Source of the DNA: Pelosinus sp. UFO1
GTDB taxonomy: Bacteria > Bacillota > Negativicutes > DSM-13327
Direction: 5' to 3'
DNA: 64,000 bases
Assembly: GCF_000725345.1 (NCBI RefSeq)
Contig: NZ_CP008852.1
Location: 2,906,001 to 2,970,000, forward strand
A model generated the notes under the pieces. The model saw only the letters and a list, made by a program, of their open reading frames with translations, searched no databases and was not told the origin of the DNA. Positions 18,668 through 28,186 of the stretch are shown here, piece by piece. Numbering within the stretch: position 1 is the stretch's first letter; the number at the start of each line of letters is the position of its first letter. A program made the translations under genes and the position numbers.

Positions 18668-18919
18668 AAAAACGTTGCTTTTATAGACATACTCAGCTTG
18701 TTACATAAGAATTCTTAAATCTTGATAAAATTTTTCTTTTTAAGAATGTGACTAAAGAAATTAAAGGACTAATAGAGTAACTCGAATGATAGTTCTTTGG
18801 TCCATTCGATAGGTAGGCGGGCCACGACACGCTTTCCCGTAAAAACTTCTTTACTCCCTTTCCATTTCGCATTAAAATAAACGTAATTAATCTAAATTTA
18901 AATAGGATGGAGGTCACTT

Positions 18920-19060
18920 ATGGCTGGATGTAACGAACAAAACTGCACCTGTCCAAAAACAGATTGCGAACGGCACGGTAAATGTTGTCAATGTATAAAT
19001 TTTCATCGTGAAAAAGAGAATCTTGTCTATTGCTTACGGAAAATTGCCAACAAGAACTAG
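18920..19060 (+). CDS. Cysteine-rich miniprotein (46 residues)
   Basis: A short gene with a strong ATGGAGG site and seven cysteines in the first 25 residues plus one later, in the pattern CNEQNCTCPKTDC...HGKCCQCINFHR. The pattern resembles the small DUF6485-type cysteine proteins (low certainty). Zinc or Fe-S binding is likely. It has its own terminator. The 252 bases upstream (18668-18919) hold AT-rich sequence with no recognised RNA element. Confidence 0.7.
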   Translation: MAGCNEQNCTCPKTDCERHGKCCQCINFHREKENLVYCLRKIANKN

Positions 19061-19081
19061 TATTCTTTTAAGCAGCAATGT

Positions 19082-19118
19082 AGAAAGACCTTACCTAAAT
19101 TGGTAAGGTCTTTTCCAT
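19082..19118 (+). terminator. Terminator after the cysteine-rich miniprotein
   Basis: AAAGACCTTACC-taaatt-GGTAAGGTCTTTT. Confidence 0.85.
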
Positions 19119-19167
19119 TATTCGAACCGCGTCATTATTTTTGTTAATAATGCTAGTCAATGCTACT

Positions 19168-20379
19168 CTACACTCGGATTAGTTCTTCTTTATAACGTGC
19201 TTCTTTAACCAAAAGAAAGGCGGCAATCAGTAATGCAAACATAAGAGATATGCCAATTAAAAGTACTACCCCTTCCCATCCATACCAGCTGAGAAATTGT
19301 CCTCCCATTGTTCCAATTAAACTCGCGCCTACGTAGTAAAAAAGTAGATATAAAGAAGCAGCCTGCGCTTTATCAGAATGAGCACACTTCCCTACCCAGC
19401 TACTAGCCACCGAGTGACTGCCAAAGAAACCATACGTAAAAATGGCAACGCCTATAATTTTTATATACAAATTAGCATGTAAGGTAATCAGACAACCTAG
19501 CAGCATAATACCTACAGACAAACATAAAATTTTAGAACTGCCACTATTGTCAGCAAGTTTTCCCATATAGGTGGAGCTAAAGGTACCAATTAGATATACT
19601 CCAAAAATACAACCAACAACCGTCTGACTTAAGTTATAAGGCGGAGACATTAATGAATAACCAATATAATTGTACAAGGTAACAAAGCTTCCCATAATCA
19701 AAAAGCCCGTCATATAGAGCAGAAATAACTCTGTATTTTTTAACTTTCTAGCCAAAGCAGGAACTACTTCTTTTATTGCTATGGTTTTAGGTGAAAAATT
19801 ACATGAATCTGGTAAGCTAGCCCAGAACCATATGCTGACTAAAAGGCTGATCAAACCAATACCGACCAGGGCGATATGCCATGAAAAATAATCTGTCAAA
19901 GTACTGACAATAATACGTCCAGTCAAACCACCAACAGAATTGCCACTAATATAGATCCCCATAACCAAACCTGCAATACTTGGATCAAACTCCTCATTTA
20001 TATAAGCCATTGCAATCGCAGGATATCCCGCCAGCATAATCCCCTGCAAAGCCCGCAAGGCTAATAACATTTCAAAGTTCTGACAGAAAGAAATAATAAC
20101 AGCTAACACTGAAGAACTCAGCAAAGCTATACCCATTACTATTTTTCGCCCTCTTACATCCGATAACCATGACATAGCTAACATAAACAATGCTAACAAC
20201 CCTGTAACAAAGGATATAGAGAGACTCGCATAAGAAGGTGCTACTTTAAACTCTTGTGAAAAAACAGGAATCAAGGGCTGTGTACAATAAAGCAATGCAA
20301 AGGTAACAAAACTTCCTAAAAATAATGCGGATATTCCCCGCCAATACAAAGGATCACCCTTTTGTATATTTCCCCTCAT
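19168..20379 (-). CDS. MFS transporter, YnfM/AraJ-like
   Basis: Inner-membrane efflux permease of about 403 residues with 12 hydrophobic segments and the MFS loop motif SDVRGRK between helices 2 and 3. The N-terminal sequence (SFVTFALLYCTQPLIPVFSQEF) is typical of the YnfM-type group of putative drug or metabolite exporters. The frame opens at a TTG three codons earlier, but ATG 20379 is better spaced from AGAAGG. It is divergent from a LysR regulator, the same pairing as ynfM/ynfL in E. coli. Substrate unknown. Confidence 0.85.
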   Translation of the reverse strand: MRGNIQKGDPLYWRGISALFLGSFVTFALLYCTQPLIPVFSQEFKVAPSYASLSISFVTGLLALFMLAMSWLSDVRGRKIVMGIALLSSSVLAVIISFCQNFEMLLALRALQGIMLAGYPAIAMAYINEEFDPSIAGLVMGIYISGNSVGGLTGRIIVSTLTDYFSWHIALVGIGLISLLVSIWFWASLPDSCNFSPKTIAIKEVVPALARKLKNTELFLLYMTGFLIMGSFVTLYNYIGYSLMSPPYNLSQTVVGCIFGVYLIGTFSSTYMGKLADNSGSSKILCLSVGIMLLGCLITLHANLYIKIIGVAIFTYGFFGSHSVASSWVGKCAHSDKAQAASLYLLFYYVGASLIGTMGGQFLSWYGWEGVVLLIGISLMFALLIAAFLLVKEARYKEELIRV

Positions 20380-20462
20380 AACATCCAATCCTTCTTCTTT
20401 TCTTTAACTTTCCTCTTCATTCTAAACTTGGATTGATCATATGTCCAATGCATCATTTTTAT

Positions 20463-20484
20463 ATAATCAATGTTATATGATTAT
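20463..20484. promoter_or_regulatory. LysR-type operator between MFS and lysR genes
   Basis: Perfect inverted repeat ATAATCA-n8-TGATTAT in the divergent intergenic region; the dyad has the T-N11-A form of LysR sites. Confidence 0.5.
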
Positions 20485-20571
20485 ATATCATCAGTTTGAC
20501 ATTTCATCTTCTCCTAGTTATGATTTAACAAAAGAGTTCTGATTACATAGCAGAAAAAGGTGGTTTGTTTC

Positions 20572-21447
20572 ATGGAATGGCATCAACTTGAATACTTTAA
20601 GCTAGTGGCGGAATTACAACACGTTACTCATGCCGCTGAACAACTATCTATTTCTCAACCAGCCCTTAGCCGTTCCATTGCTAAATTAGAGGAAGAATTG
20701 GGCTTTCCCTTATTTGAACGCCGTGGAAAAAACGTTGTACTTAATCGCTATGGAGAAATCTTTCTCCAGTATGTTGAAAAGTCAATGCAGGAAATCACCG
20801 CAGGAAAACAAGCCATTCATGATTTAATTCATCCCGACCACGGCAGCGTATCCTTATCCTTTCTTCATTCCCTAGGGCCAAATCTTGTACCAGGCTTATT
20901 AAGTAAATTTCGCCTAACATGCCCTAATATACAGTTTAAGCTTTATCAAAATACTACTACCCTCTTATTGGACCAACTGGAGAACGGTGAAATTGATTTA
21001 TGCCTCTGCTCTCCCGTTGCAACAAGAGAGCACGTGGAATGGGAACCCCTCTTTGCTGAAGAATTATTTGTTGTTATCCCTCATGGTCATTACCTAGGAA
21101 CGCGTGACACTATTGAACTTAAAGAAATTGCGGCTGAACCCATTATTACCTTCAAAAAAGATTATGGCCTCCGCATTTTAACAGACCAATTCTTTAAAGA
21201 GGCAAATATCGATCCATTTATCACCTTTGAAGGGGAAGAAATTATGACAGTTGCTGGTCTAGTTGAAGCCAAACTTGGTGTTGCTTTAATTCCACATGTA
21301 TTTGGCTTAGATAAAGCGAAGATTTCTTTCTTACCTATCTCTAACCCCCTATGCCAGCGCACCATTGGTATCGCCTGGATAAAAGAACGCTATCTGTCCC
21401 CCGCTGCCCAAAAATTCAAGAGTTTTGTCATCCAGTCCTTCCAATAA
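20572..21447 (+). CDS. LysR-family transcriptional regulator
   Basis: 291 residues. N-terminal winged helix-turn-helix (residues 1-60: LEYFKLVAELQHVTHAAEQL, SISQPALSRSIAKLEEELG) and a LysR substrate-binding domain. ATG 20572 lies nine bases after AAGGTGG; a GTG four codons upstream is less well placed. It probably regulates the divergent MFS gene through the 20463-20484 dyad (inference). Effector unknown. Confidence 0.9.
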   Translation: MEWHQLEYFKLVAELQHVTHAAEQLSISQPALSRSIAKLEEELGFPLFERRGKNVVLNRYGEIFLQYVEKSMQEITAGKQAIHDLIHPDHGSVSLSFLHSLGPNLVPGLLSKFRLTCPNIQFKLYQNTTTLLLDQLENGEIDLCLCSPVATREHVEWEPLFAEELFVVIPHGHYLGTRDTIELKEIAAEPIITFKKDYGLRILTDQFFKEANIDPFITFEGEEIMTVAGLVEAKLGVALIPHVFGLDKAKISFLPISNPLCQRTIGIAWIKERYLSPAAQKFKSFVIQSFQ

Positions 21448-21495
21448 ATAATAAGACTTCTTCCCTTTATGGAAGAAGTCTTATTATTTTTGTAA
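21446..21495 (+). terminator. Strong, probably bidirectional terminator
   Basis: AATAATAAGACTTCTTCC-ctttat-GGAAGAAGTCTTATTATT between the convergent lysR and DUF4931 genes. Confidence 0.92.
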
Positions 21496-21536
21496 TACCT
21501 TAATGATCGTAGCCATCGGTATTATGAAAGGCAATA

Positions 21537-22298
21537 TCAAAAATATATTTTCTGTATCTCTTCTATAACTTCCTCACCCCGGCTTGACACCTGAGGAATA
21601 GAATAGCCGATAAAAATAGGGGAAGTAACAAGTCGTGGCATAATCTTGGCAGAAATTTGACCCTCTAACTGGTAGAAAAATATATTATAACTGTTACATC
21701 TTTTATGAAAATGGTTTAATAAATAGTGGGCAATGATTTGTATATAGTCAGCCATTTGATTCAGCGCTTTTGCATTGTACAATCTTACGTTAAATTCACA
21801 AAACCCGACTCTCGGTTGTTTTGCTAGATTTAACTCTGCACCACTACTTTGATGAATAACAGTTCCTTCTAAACTATTCGCTGTTATTCTTGTGGTATAA
21901 TCTATATTTTTCAAACCAACAATTTGCATATGAGGATGTCTTATCGTGCCACCTGAACAGGGACCATGATTTTTATAAAAAAGCACAGAAGCAAATTCTT
22001 TGCTTTGTATCATTTCTTGCCATTTTTCCACGCTAAAATGAAATAAACGGTATAAATGTTCTTTTGAATACAGTGACAATTCAGAATGACAATCCTCTGT
22101 TTCAATAATTAGAGTTTGTAACGTATCCCTTAATACTGGGTATTTATTTTTTAATAAAAGGATGGGGCCATCTTCTGCAATCACACCCTCTAACTTTTCC
22201 CTACAGCAAAATGGACACTTCACTTCCGTATTTACAATATTCTCTGGTTTAAAACTACCAATCGTAGAGTCAAAAATTAAATGATTCGTTTCCGCCAT
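21537..22298 (-). CDS. DUF4931 (GalT/HIT-like) protein
   Basis: 253 residues. A CPFC zinc-type motif lies at 28-31 and the HIT-superfamily active-site pattern HPHMQ at 121-125 within GGTIRHPHMQIVG, as in galactose-1-phosphate uridylyltransferases and the DUF4931 family. It likely acts on a nucleotide-linked phosphate, but the substrate is unknown. GGGGAGA precedes the ATG. A long perfect inverted repeat sits directly upstream of the ribosome site. The gene is separate from the trp operon terminator. Confidence 0.75.
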   Translation of the reverse strand: MAETNHLIFDSTIGSFKPENIVNTEVKCPFCCREKLEGVIAEDGPILLLKNKYPVLRDTLQTLIIETEDCHSELSLYSKEHLYRLFHFSVEKWQEMIQSKEFASVLFYKNHGPCSGGTIRHPHMQIVGLKNIDYTTRITANSLEGTVIHQSSGAELNLAKQPRVGFCEFNVRLYNAKALNQMADYIQIIAHYLLNHFHKRCNSYNIFFYQLEGQISAKIMPRLVTSPIFIGYSIPQVSSRGEEVIEEIQKIYF

Positions 22299-22310
22299 AC
22301 TATATCTCCC

Positions 22311-22362
22311 CTATAATCTTGAAATGGTTCTTACCTATATAATAACCATTTCAAGATTATAG
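22311..22362. repeat. Perfect 19-bp inverted repeat before the DUF4931 ribosome site
   Basis: Arms CTATAATCTTGAAATGGTT (22311-22329) and its exact complement (22344-22362), loop 14 bases. No U-tract follows on either strand, so it is more likely an operator or a 5'-UTR stem than a terminator. Confidence 0.85.
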
Positions 22363-22381
22363 ATAAATCTCCTTTAATAAA

Positions 22382-22407
22382 TAAAAAACGCTTACGCGTT
22401 TTTTTCG
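22382..22407 (-). terminator. Terminator of the trp-pheA operon
   Basis: AAAAAACGC-ttac-GCGTTTTTTT; the minus-strand reading gives the U-tract downstream of pheA. Confidence 0.8.
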
Positions 22408-22454
22408 AAATTGAGAGCATAGAATTTCAACATAGCCCCAGTCTTGGCTGATAA

Positions 22455-23330
22455 CTAAAGAGTACTATTCTGCAAGGTACAAAGAGGATAAGAACCAAAG
22501 CTTTTAAACCACAAACTTTTGGCTTTTACTGCTTCTACGGCACTACGTACATTACTTTCCTCCATACTGCCATCTAGATCGAAGAAAAAAATATAGTTGC
22601 CGAGACCAGTACGTGCAGGTCTTGATTCTATTCTTGTAAGATTTACATCTCTCCCGGCAAATTCCTGTAGGATTTCACACAAACTACCTGGACGTGTTCC
22701 ATCAATTTGGCACACTAGGGAAGTTTTATATTTATCTTGAGAAGAAGGATTAGCGGGGTGATTTCCTAATACAATAAACCGAGTACAATTCGTAGAACTA
22801 TCCTGAATGTCCCTAGACATAATCTGCAAATCATAAATACCAGCAGCACCTAGACTGCCAACTGCTGCATAATTTTCTAAACCGCTAGCAACTAAAGTGG
22901 CAGCATCTGCAGTACTATTCATCGTCCGCAGCTCAGCTTCAGGAAACAATTTTCTCAAATTCCGTCGACACTGGGCCAACGCTTGGGGATGAGAAACGAT
23001 TACCTTAATTGAATCCGTCTTCTCTTTAACTAGCAGATTGTGCCTTACTGGCCAAATCACTTCCTTGATAATATACAACGTAGTTTCGTGGGCTAAGATA
23101 TCTAAGGTGACATTCACTGAACCTTCAAGCGAATTCTCTACCGGCACGATACATTCCGCTACTTCTTTAGATTCTACTGCCTTAATCGCCATATCAATAC
23201 TAGAGTAGGTTTTAAAATCTACTTTCATATCTTGGTATAGGCAGAATGCCACTTCCTCGCTATAGGTCCCATGTGGCCCAAGGTAACCTACTATTTTTTC
23301 TAAAATGGGCCCACTGTTAGTGTAAGTCAT
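22455..23330 (-). CDS. pheA: Prephenate dehydratase
   Basis: Converts prephenate to phenylpyruvate (phenylalanine branch). 291 residues: substrate domain with YLGPHGTYSEE near residue 16 and the catalytic TRF motif in NCTRFIVLG; C-terminal ACT domain with the phenylalanine-binding ESRPARTG motif for feedback inhibition. Monofunctional, without chorismate mutase. It is the last gene of the trp operon, 31 bases after trpG, so tryptophan-responsive T-box control would also touch phenylalanine synthesis. Confidence 0.95.
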   Translation of the reverse strand: MTYTNSGPILEKIVGYLGPHGTYSEEVAFCLYQDMKVDFKTYSSIDMAIKAVESKEVAECIVPVENSLEGSVNVTLDILAHETTLYIIKEVIWPVRHNLLVKEKTDSIKVIVSHPQALAQCRRNLRKLFPEAELRTMNSTADAATLVASGLENYAAVGSLGAAGIYDLQIMSRDIQDSSTNCTRFIVLGNHPANPSSQDKYKTSLVCQIDGTRPGSLCEILQEFAGRDVNLTRIESRPARTGLGNYIFFFDLDGSMEESNVRSAVEAVKAKSLWFKSFGSYPLCTLQNSTL

Positions 23331-23361
23331 CCTTAGTACCTCCCATTACGCATAAGTAATG

Positions 23362-23925
23362 TTATTTTTGTAAAAAATTATTAAACAATTTCATGCCTTC
23401 AGGTGTTAATACAGACTCAGGATGAAATTGCACTCCCTCTACTGTATATTCCCGGTGCTTAAGCCCCATGATCAAACCATCTTCTGTTTTAGACGTTACT
23501 TCCAGACAAGCAGGCACACTTTCTGAATCTACTAGTAACGAGTGATACCGTCCTGCTACAAAGGGTTGAGGTAAACCTTGATAGATTCCAGTTCCACTAT
23601 GGTGCACAAAGGATACCTTACCATGTACGGGCTTTGGTGCACGCACGACCCGCCCGCCGAATACCTCGGCAATTGACTGATGCCCAAGACAAATGCCTAA
23701 AATAGGTACTTGCCCAGCAAATTTTGCAATTACCTCTTTGCTGATTCCTGCATCATCAGGAGTCCCAGGGCCTGGTGAAATAATAATAGCCGAATAATTC
23801 TTTGCGGCAATTTCCTCTACCGTGGTTTGATCATTGCGAACAACTTCTACCACATACCCTAAACTAGCAATGTATTGATACACATTATACGTAAAGGAAT
23901 CATAATTATCAATAATTAAAATCAT
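23362..23925 (-). CDS. trpG: Anthranilate synthase glutamine amidotransferase component
   Basis: Supplies ammonia to TrpE. Class I glutamine amidotransferase: DNYDSFTYN start, nucleophile Cys in GICLGHQ, His/Glu of the triad in VQFHPES. The frame opens at an ATG touching GGGGAGG; the second ATG three codons on (23925) has proper 9-base spacing, giving 187 residues. The gene overlaps the end of trpE, implying coupling. It may also serve p-aminobenzoate synthesis (PabA), which cannot be excluded. Confidence 0.93.
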   Translation of the reverse strand: MILIIDNYDSFTYNVYQYIASLGYVVEVVRNDQTTVEEIAAKNYSAIIISPGPGTPDDAGISKEVIAKFAGQVPILGICLGHQSIAEVFGGRVVRAPKPVHGKVSFVHHSGTGIYQGLPQPFVAGRYHSLLVDSESVPACLEVTSKTEDGLIMGLKHREYTVEGVQFHPESVLTPEGMKLFNNFLQK

Positions 23926-25408
23926 AATTCTCATCCTCCCCGATAACCTTAAATAGCACTTTCGCCTTATTTATAATTTCTTGGTATTCCATTTCAGGTA
24001 CAGAATCGGCAACAATTCCAGCCCCCGTTTGAATCCCTACCTGCTCTCCATCAATCACCATGGTACGTATGGTTATGCAAGTATCCATATTTTTTCTAAA
24101 ATCAAAATATCCTACAGCTCCCCCATAAGGTCCACGAGGCGCTTGCTCCAATTCATGTATAATCTCCATGGCCCGCACTTTAGGTGCACCACTTAACGTT
24201 CCCGCTGGGAAACAAGCAGACAATACATCGATAGGCGAATATTTCGGATCAAGTACACCAGATACTTCAGAAACCAAATGCATCACATGAGAGAAGTATT
24301 CTACCTCCATCATGCGACGAACCTTTACTGTACCTGGCACACTCACTCGCCCAACATCATTACGGCCTAAATCGACTAGCATACAGTGCTCCGCTCTTTC
24401 CTTTTCATCCGCTAACAATTCGGCTGCTAGAACTTCATCCTCCTCCGAATTTTTACCTCTGGGTCTCGTGCCTGCTATCGGACAAGTAAAAATATTCCCC
24501 CCCTCCAATTTAACAAGAGTTTCGGGAGAAGCCCCCACGATCTGACGATGACCTACATTAATATAAAACATATAAGGAGATGGATTAACTTGGCGTAAGC
24601 GTCGATACAAAGCAAAAGGTGTCTTTGTCAGTTTTTTATAAAAGGGCTTAGATAACACGACTTGAAATATATCTCCTGCTACGATATATTCCTTTGCCTT
24701 TTTTACCATCTCTATATAATTCTCTTTGATAGAAGACTCATCGACTTCAAATTTTGTTTTCACCTCTGATTCTTCTGTCCTACTACCTAAATTACCGGGT
24801 AGCACCACTGGTTGCTGCAACTTATCCATTAAATGTTGCAGCTGTTGTATCGCTTTTTCATAAACCTTCCCGATGTTGTCCTGCAAATCTACGCTCGCCA
24901 AATAAAGCAGCTTCGCAGAATGGGTTAAATGATCCATTACAACTATGACACGGCAGAACATAAACTCTCCCAACACTTCTTCATCAGGAATCATTAGCCC
25001 TCTAATACGTTCCCATGTCCCCACGGTTTCATAATTAAAGTACCCTACAGCACCGCCACTAAATGGTGGTAAGCCAGCGATATCAGGAAAGGAAAATCGT
25101 TCTAAAACCTGTTTTAACGCAATGAGGGGCGGCTCATCAATGAGTTGCGTCTCTTCTTCCATGGTAACCTGTGACTGTTTGCTTTTCCCGGTAACTGTGA
25201 CAAAAGGTTGTGCGCCAATAAAAGAATATCTACCAAAAGCTTTACTCGTATCAGCGCTTTCTAGAATAAAACCAGGATCATTACCAGTAATTTTAGAATA
25301 AATGGAAACAGGAGTCTCTAGATCAGCAGAAATATCGATATAAACAGGAATCAAATTATGCTCTTTTGCCAAATGGCAAAAGTCACTTTGACTTGGAACT
25401 ATCTTCAC
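23909..25408 (-). CDS. trpE: Anthranilate synthase component I
   Basis: Chorismate to anthranilate with TrpG. About 499 residues with chorismate-enzyme motifs CPIAGTRPRG, DLGRNDVGRV, FPAGTLSGAPKVRAME and TGAGIVADS. The tryptophan-binding LES motif (ILESADTS) near the N-terminus indicates feedback inhibition. A frame from ATG 25426 is open, but GTG 25408 is nine bases after GAGGAGA, so I prefer GTG. The gene overlaps the 3' end of trpA. Confidence 0.95.
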   Translation of the reverse strand: MKIVPSQSDFCHLAKEHNLIPVYIDISADLETPVSIYSKITGNDPGFILESADTSKAFGRYSFIGAQPFVTVTGKSKQSQVTMEEETQLIDEPPLIALKQVLERFSFPDIAGLPPFSGGAVGYFNYETVGTWERIRGLMIPDEEVLGEFMFCRVIVVMDHLTHSAKLLYLASVDLQDNIGKVYEKAIQQLQHLMDKLQQPVVLPGNLGSRTEESEVKTKFEVDESSIKENYIEMVKKAKEYIVAGDIFQVVLSKPFYKKLTKTPFALYRRLRQVNPSPYMFYINVGHRQIVGASPETLVKLEGGNIFTCPIAGTRPRGKNSEEDEVLAAELLADEKERAEHCMLVDLGRNDVGRVSVPGTVKVRRMMEVEYFSHVMHLVSEVSGVLDPKYSPIDVLSACFPAGTLSGAPKVRAMEIIHELEQAPRGPYGGAVGYFDFRKNMDTCITIRTMVIDGEQVGIQTGAGIVADSVPEMEYQEIINKAKVLFKVIGEDENYDFNY

Positions 25409-26204
25409 AATAGCCACTCTCCTCATCTAACCTTTTACGAATAGAGCGAACTAAGGTGCGGACCCCTGTAACACCTTCCGTGGTAAGTTTCTCTAGTATA
25501 GCACTACCAACAATCACTGCATCTGCGTACTGAGCAGCCGCAGCAGCCCCTTCTGGAGACCCTATACCAAAACCAATTGCCATAGGAATATCCGTAGCCT
25601 GGCGAGCCGTAGCTATAACAGAGCCTATTTGACTATAATCAATATTTCGTACTCCAGTAACACCTGTATTAGAAACACAGTACAAGAAGCCCTGCGCTTT
25701 CTGGCTAATGTTATGAATTCGATTTGTTGTCGAGGTGGGGGCAATGAGCTGAATTAGAGAAACACCTTCCTTATGGCAAATATTCTCTAATAGAGGGGAT
25801 TCTTCAATAGGTAGATCAGGTACAATTAGACCATTGATTCCAGCTTCAGCAAAAGCAGCAATAAACTTCTCCATCCCATAACCTATTATGCTATTTACAT
25901 AGGTCATCACTACTAAAGGTATCGCCGACTGTTTCCGTATTTCTTTTATTAATTGTATGGATTTTATTGTTGTGGCACCAGCTTTTAAAGCCAAGGTCGC
26001 TGCCTTTTGAATGACAGGGCCATCAGCAATGGGATCAGAAAAAGGAATACCAATTTCGACAACATCAGCGCCCTCCTTCTCCATTGCAAGAACTGCATCT
26101 AATGTTGACGCATAATCAGGATAACCAGCCGTTATATATACAATAAGCCCTTTTTTGCCAGAAGCCTTTAATCCTTGTAACTTTTCCTCCAAGTTCACCA
26201 TCAT
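25383..26204 (-). CDS. trpA: Tryptophan synthase alpha chain
   Basis: Cleaves indole-3-glycerol phosphate to indole for TrpB. 273 residues, TIM barrel, with the catalytic Glu in [16 protein letters not shown] (about residue 50) and Asp in [10 protein letters not shown]. The start overlaps the trpB stop (ATGA), typical of coupling. Confidence 0.96.
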   Translation of the reverse strand: MMVNLEEKLQGLKASGKKGLIVYITAGYPDYASTLDAVLAMEKEGADVVEIGIPFSDPIADGPVIQKAATLALKAGATTIKSIQLIKEIRKQSAIPLVVMTYVNSIIGYGMEKFIAAFAEAGINGLIVPDLPIEESPLLENICHKEGVSLIQLIAPTSTTNRIHNISQKAQGFLYCVSNTGVTGVRNIDYSQIGSVIATARQATDIPMAIGFGIGSPEGAAAAAQYADAVIVGSAILEKLTTEGVTGVRTLVRSIRKRLDEESGYCEDSSKSK

Positions 26205-27382
26205 AATCCCCCCATTACTTTTACTGCCATATCCACATCTTTATCACCACGACCAGAAAGGCAAACTATAACCGCCTCATCAGACTCTGTCTTAGGCATA
26301 ATTTCTTCTAAGTAAGCCAAAGCATGGGAACTCTCAAGAGCAGGAATTATGCCCTCTACACGAGCTAAACGTTGAAAAGCTCCCAATGCTTCTTCATCAG
26401 TTACCGCTTTGTACTCTACAATCCCACTATCTTTAAAAAAGGAATGTTCTGGGCCCACTCCTGGATAATCAAGGCCTGCAGAAATGGAGTAAGGTTCTAT
26501 AATTTGACCATCCTCATCTTGTAATAAATAACTAAAAGCTCCATGAAGTACACCTGGCCGCCCTTTGGTTAAGGATGCTGCATGTTCCGTTGTAGTAACG
26601 CCTTTCCCTGCTGCTTCCACACCAATCTTAATGACCTCTTTATCATTACGAAAAGCATAAAATATCCCCATCGCATTACTGCCGCCACCTACGCAAGCCA
26701 CCATATATTTTAGCGTTCCTATGGCTTGGGTTTTCATTTCTTCTTTCACTTCTTCGCCGATCACTTTTTGAAAATCCCGGACAATCATGGGATAAGGATG
26801 AGGCCCAACCACAGAACCAATAATGTAATGAGTATCCTCTACATTCGTAACCCAGTAACGAATGGCTTCGCTTGTGGCATCTTTTAACGTGCCCGTTCCA
26901 CTAGTTACAGGTACTACTTCTGTACCTAAAAGACGCATACGAAACACATTGAGAGCTTGCCTTTCAATATCTTCTTTCCCCATATATACCCGGCATTCTA
27001 AGCCAAAAAGTGCAGCAACCGTAGCGCAAGCTACCCCATGTTGACCAGCACCAGTCTCAGCAACAATTTTCTTTTTTCCCATCCGCCGAGCAAGTATCGC
27101 CTGCCCGATGGCATTATTGATTTTATGAGCGCCTGTATGAAGTAAATCTTCTCGTTTTAAATAAATTTTTCCCCGCCCATAATGTTCTGTCAAGTTTTTG
27201 GCAAAATACAATTTCGTAGGGCGACCGGCATATTCCCTTAGATAAAAACTCAACTCTGCCTTAAAAGAATCCTCATCTTTCAATTTCCCATAACTCTCTT
27301 CTAATTGAAGCAAGGCTGGCATCACCGTCTCAGGTACAAACCGTCCTCCAAAATCTCCAAATCGTCCGTTTTTATCAGGCAT
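26201..27382 (-). CDS. trpB: Tryptophan synthase beta chain
   Basis: PLP enzyme condensing indole with serine. 393 residues; PLP lysine in [12 protein letters not shown] (about residue 88), phosphate loop GGGSNAMG, start [16 protein letters not shown] as in TrpB1. AAGGAGG precedes the ATG. A 39-base gap separates it from trpC. Confidence 0.97.
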   Translation of the reverse strand: MPDKNGRFGDFGGRFVPETVMPALLQLEESYGKLKDEDSFKAELSFYLREYAGRPTKLYFAKNLTEHYGRGKIYLKREDLLHTGAHKINNAIGQAILARRMGKKKIVAETGAGQHGVACATVAALFGLECRVYMGKEDIERQALNVFRMRLLGTEVVPVTSGTGTLKDATSEAIRYWVTNVEDTHYIIGSVVGPHPYPMIVRDFQKVIGEEVKEEMKTQAIGTLKYMVACVGGGSNAMGIFYAFRNDKEVIKIGVEAAGKGVTTTEHAASLTKGRPGVLHGAFSYLLQDEDGQIIEPYSISAGLDYPGVGPEHSFFKDSGIVEYKAVTDEEALGAFQRLARVEGIIPALESSHALAYLEEIMPKTESDEAVIVCLSGRGDKDVDMAVKVMGGL

Positions 27383-27421
27383 GTAGAATTCCTCCTTGTT
27401 TTATATCCATCATTTATCACT

Positions 27422-28186
27422 TTATTTTCGTAAAGCCATTTCTTGGGTCATACTACTAATGTCTTGGGCTCGAACCAACCCTTCCCCGACGAGTATTCCT
27501 TTGACTCCTGCCTGCTCTAGCCTTCTTGCATCTTCTCCTGTTTTAATGCCGCTCTCACTAATTAACAATACGTCGCTAGAACAATGAGGCAATAAGGAAA
27601 ATGTATTGCTAATATCTGTCTTAAAGGTCTTCAAATCCCGATTATTAATTCCCACTAAATTAGCCGAAGTTTTTTGCACCCTAAGAAGCTCTTCTAAGGT
27701 GTGAACTTCTACTAAACAATCTAACCCTAGTTCCTTGGCAATCCCTAAGTACTCTTCTATTTCTGCATCCGTTAACACAGCGGCAATCAACAAGATGGCA
27801 TCTGCTCCTACCAGCCTAGACTCATAAATCTGATAAACATCAATAATAAAATCTTTACGTAATATAGGTAAACTCGTAACGGCCCTTACCGCTGCTATAT
27901 TTTCTAACTTCCCATTAAAGTGCAAATCGGTGTGAACAGAAAGAGCCGTTGCTCCATTTACCGTATATAATTCTGCTAATTGAGTTTCTGTATAGTTAGT
28001 GCATAGTTGACCTTTCACTGGAGAAGTTAGCTTACATTCTGCAATAAGTGCCCAAGGAGCTTCTTTGATAGCTTTATAAAAAGAAAAATGGCCTTTTTTT
28101 ATACCTTCCCTAAAACTAGACAAGGGTTGTTGTTTTTTGCGTACTTCTACCTCAAGACGCTTTTTCATGACAATTTGGTTCAGCAT
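27422..28186 (-). CDS. trpC: Indole-3-glycerol phosphate synthase
   Basis: 254 residues, TIM barrel; catalytic lysine in IAECKLTSPVKG and LRKDFIID, glutamate in LVEVHTLEE, and GINNRDLKTF. The start overlaps the end of trpF. Monofunctional, not fused to TrpF. Confidence 0.96.
   Translation of the reverse strand: MLNQIVMKKRLEVEVRKKQQPLSSFREGIKKGHFSFYKAIKEAPWALIAECKLTSPVKGQLCTNYTETQLAELYTVNGATALSVHTDLHFNGKLENIAAVRAVTSLPILRKDFIIDVYQIYESRLVGADAILLIAAVLTDAEIEEYLGIAKELGLDCLVEVHTLEELLRVQKTSANLVGINNRDLKTFKTDISNTFSLLPHCSSDVLLISESGIKTGEDARRLEQAGVKGILVGEGLVRAQDISSMTQEMALRK

Noticed and set aside
18820-18845. Sequence CACGCTTTCCCGTAA resembling CACGCTTTCCGTAA near 36408, thought of as parts of a shared riboswitch
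   Set aside because: The similarity is only about 14 bases, orientation relative to genes is inconsistent, and no riboswitch consensus fits.
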